Source: Gammaproteobacteria bacterium (GTDB lineage: Bacteria; Pseudomonadota; Gammaproteobacteria; Steroidobacterales; Foliamicaceae). From it: a stretch of 32,316 bases of DNA. The stretch is from assembly GCA_011523505.1 (NCBI GenBank), contig WTGP01000015.1:1-32316 (forward strand), in the 5' to 3' direction. Position 1 is the stretch's first letter. The number at the start of each line of letters is the position of its first letter. The notes below the pieces were generated by a model. The model was given only the letters and a program-made list of their open reading frames with translations. It was not told where the DNA came from and searched no databases. Position numbers and translations under genes: made by a program. This document shows positions 30,059-32,316 of this stretch, piece after piece.

Positions 30059-32316
30059 ATGACAATTCACGTCTGCTTGCGCCGGTTCGGCGTCGTTATT
30101 ACCGTGTGCGCCGCGGCCCTGATGGGCATCCAGGATCTGGCTGCGCAGCAATTCGAGGAAATCGTGGTCACGGCGCGTAAACGCGACGAGTCGGTGCTGG
30201 AGATTCCGGTGGCCGTTTCGGCCTACAGCCAGGAGGACCTCGACGCCCTCGGGATGAACACGCTGGAACAACTTGCCTCGGTGACGCCGGGCTTCGTGTT
30301 CCAGACGATCGGCGCCGGCGGGTTCGGCGGCCGCTACAACCCCGCCATTCGCTTCCGCGGCCTGGGCGTGCAGCAGGCCACTCCGGCTTCCCGCGCCGGC
30401 GCGGTGTTCTGGAACGGCGCCTACATTTCCGACGGCGCCGGCATCCTGCCGCTGATGGACCTGGAACGGGTCGAGATCCTGAAAGGTCCGCAAACGGCGT
30501 TCTTCGGCCGCAACACCTTCGCCGGGGCCGTCAACTACATCCCGGCCACGCCGGGCGACGAGTTCAGCGGCAAGGTGTCCCTGTCGTATTCCGCTTCGGA
30601 CGAGAGCAGCCACAACTTTTCCGCCGCCGTCGGCGGGCCGATCAGCGACAAGGTCGGCGTGCGGGTCGCAATCAGCCAGGAACGGGTGGGCGCGGACTGG
30701 CAGTTCGACAACGGCGACCCCCTGAACGAGGAAAACACGACGGCACTCACCGGCACGGCCACGTTCGAGGCTTCCGATGCCCTGAGTTTCCAGGTAACCG
30801 GCTTTTATGTCGATTCCGACGACACGCGGATACTGCAGTCCCAGGAAGCTCATGTAGCGGCGGGTGCCTGCAACCGGACCTACACGGGCAATTTCCGCTC
30901 GGTGGGCACAGGCCAGAATGACGGCAGCTTCACCACCGATCTTTCGCAGTCCATCAGGGGCACCTTCTGCGGGAACATGCCGGACTGGGACGCGACGCCC
31001 ATCAACTTTTCCGAAACCGGCAACATCAACGCCAGCACGCCGCTTTTCTCGACTTTCTTCTGGTTCGGGTTTCCTTTTCCCGTGGCCTCGAATCCCTGGT
31101 CCTTCGTAACGACATTGCCGCCGGAAATGGAGGGCGTAAGCATGGTTTCGCCTCCGGGAGGCCTGGAGAACATCTACGAACTCTGGAGGGTTGACCTTTC
31201 CGGAGAGTATCAACTGGCCAACGAGGGCGTAATCACCGCCCAGGTCGTCCGGGGAGAATCGTCAAGCTGGGTCATCAATGACAACAACTTCGGCACGCCG
31301 ACAATCAGGCCGGCGGTGCTGCCGCCGTTTTTGCCCACAAACACGGGCGGTCCGTGGTTGGCCTCGATCGCAAGCTGGGTGCGCGATACCTACCTTGAGG
31401 CGCGCTACACGCCGCCGGCAGGCGAGCGCATGAACTGGACGATCGGAACCAGCTATTATTCGCAGGACAACCAGCGGGCAGCGTTCCAGGCGTTCGGCCC
31501 CACCCACAACCTGAACTTCCAGGACGGCGAGAATTTCGGGATATTCGGTTCGGTCGATTACGCGTTGAACGAGCAGTGGACGCTGTCTCTGGAAGGACGC
31601 TGGAACACCGACACGCAGACCATCGTCTATGACGGCGTTTCCGTTATCCAGAATCCGAACGATCCCGGCGCGATCGTGGATGCCGAACAGAAGTACAGCG
31701 CGTTCATGCCGCGTCTGATCGTTTCCTGGCAGCCCTCCGAGAACACCAACCTTTACGCGCACTTCTCGAAGAGCAATCTGCAGGGCATCGACACGAATGC
31801 CGGCGACTACACGGAAAGGACCGGCATTCCCCTCGGCCTTGGCTTCTTTACGCCGAAGCAGACTCTTTCGGCCTTTGAAGTGGGCCTGAAACAGCAGCTG
31901 GGCGGCTGGCTGAACTATGCCGTGGCCGTGTTCGCCATGGACTGGGACAACCAGACCTTTTTCGAACTGAGTCCGGCGCCGTTCTTCACCGCGGCCAACC
32001 TGTTCGGCGATGCGGAGATCAGGGGCATGGAAATCGAGTTCGACGTGTCGCCCAACGAGTGGTTCAACTTCTCCGGCGGGTTCGCCTACAACAGCGTGGA
32101 GTTCGTTGACTTCGCCGGCGCCGGCTCGGTGGCTTCCGCCGTTCTCGCGCCCACGCTGTCGCTGGGTCAGCAGATCTCGTCAGTCGGCTACCGGCCCCGC
32201 TACATGCCGGAATGGACCGGCAACCTGTCCGCCACCGTGCAGGTGGGTCAGATGGCAGGCCTCGCCAGCAACGTCTGGCTGCGGCTGGACGGGATCTACA
32301 TGGGACAGTTCTATAT
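30059..32316 (+). CDS. TonB-dependent outer-membrane receptor (3' end beyond window)
   Basis: At least 752 codons are open to the window's edge. The N-terminus has a signal peptide (about 1-29) followed by FEEIVVTARKRDESVLEIP, the usual TonB-box-like and plug start in these receptors. The plug domain runs to about residue 165 (MDLERVEILKGPQTAFFGRNTFAGAVNY), and a beta-barrel of alternating strands and loops follows, as seen from the many aromatic-ended strands. Two cysteines in one extracellular-type loop (C275 and C302 by rough count) may form a disulfide. The imported ligand is unknown. ATG 30059 follows a GGGGGATAG ribosome-binding region. It is divergent from the kinase gene. Confidence 0.95.
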   Translation, partial: MTIHVCLRRFGVVITVCAAALMGIQDLAAQQFEEIVVTARKRDESVLEIPVAVSAYSQEDLDALGMNTLEQLASVTPGFVFQTIGAGGFGGRYNPAIRFRGLGVQQATPASRAGAVFWNGAYISDGAGILPLMDLERVEILKGPQTAFFGRNTFAGAVNYIPATPGDEFSGKVSLSYSASDESSHNFSAAVGGPISDKVGVRVAISQERVGADWQFDNGDPLNEENTTALTGTATFEASDALSFQVTGFYVDSDDTRILQSQEAHVAAGACNRTYTGNFRSVGTGQNDGSFTTDLSQSIRGTFCGNMPDWDATPINFSETGNINASTPLFSTFFWFGFPFPVASNPWSFVTTLPPEMEGVSMVSPPGGLENIYELWRVDLSGEYQLANEGVITAQVVRGESSSWVINDNNFGTPTIRPAVLPPFLPTNTGGPWLASIASWVRDTYLEARYTPPAGERMNWTIGTSYYSQDNQRAAFQAFGPTHNLNFQDGENFGIFGSVDYALNEQWTLSLEGRWNTDTQTIVYDGVSVIQNPNDPGAIVDAEQKYSAFMPRLIVSWQPSENTNLYAHFSKSNLQGIDTNAGDYTERTGIPLGLGFFTPKQTLSAFEVGLKQQLGGWLNYAVAVFAMDWDNQTFFELSPAPFFTAANLFGDAEIRGMEIEFDVSPNEWFNFSGGFAYNSVEFVDFAGAGSVASAVLAPTLSLGQQISSVGYRPRYMPEWTGNLSATVQVGQMAGLASNVWLRLDGIYMGQFY

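Noticed and set aside
1..32316. CRISPR array, tRNA or rRNA genes, insertion sequence
   Set aside because: No regularly spaced identical repeats, cloverleaf-like sequence, rRNA segment or transposase was seen on either strand by reading; a computed scan was not possible.

Overview
The window is high-GC, gene-dense DNA from a Gram-negative bacterium. A TonB-dependent receptor, a three-part type I secretion system with a TolC-family outer-membrane channel, TesB, LeuCD and a PDH-type 2-oxoacid dehydrogenase with a split E1 all point to Pseudomonadota, most likely a gammaproteobacterium. This placement is inferred from gene families; no rRNA or tRNA gene was seen.

Left end (1-3.8 kb): an integrated mobile island. 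A P4-type tyrosine integrase starts inside the second copy of a 123-bp tandem direct repeat. The first copy carries a truncated relic of the integrase start. An AlpA-type regulator follows, then two unrecognised envelope proteins with a broken AlpA fragment between them. Last comes a lower-GC cassette of three overlapping small ORFs (19-aa peptide, Cas2-like-sized protein, anchored coiled-coil protein).

3.9-11.1 kb: a secretion and sensing block. A small conserved-looking protein precedes a type I secretion ABC transporter, HlyD-type adaptor and TolC channel, coupled by ATGA overlaps. Then comes a 779-aa protein that joins GAF, histidine kinase, receiver and OmpR-type DNA-binding domains in one chain.

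11.1-13.7 kb (minus strand): a type III CoA-transferase, an acetoacetate decarboxylase-family protein and a MOSC protein. 13.8-15.2 kb is a second low-GC insert: a DUF4065/Panacea protein with an unknown 96-aa partner (probable toxin-antitoxin pair) and a membrane protein.

15.4-21.8 kb: tesB-leuC-leuD on the minus strand, a DUF1499 membrane protein and an NTF2-like protein on the plus strand, then a MaoC-like protein, folE, mobA and moaC on the minus strand. 21.9-27.1 kb (plus): one long coupled operon of E1 alpha, E1 beta, E2, phosphoglycerate mutase, gamma-carbonic anhydrase and a SAM methyltransferase with a C-terminal cysteine cluster. 27.1-27.9 kb: a CopG/PIN (VapBC-like) toxin-antitoxin pair. 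27.9-29.9 kb (minus): an XdhC-like protein and an APH-family kinase. The right end holds the start of a TonB-dependent receptor that runs off the window.

Three copies of a short hairpin-forming repeat lie directly after stop codons (4179, 12510 and 15430), which looks like a dispersed 3'-end element family. Molybdenum-cofactor functions recur (mobA, moaC, MOSC, XdhC), suggesting an active molybdoenzyme repertoire elsewhere in the genome.
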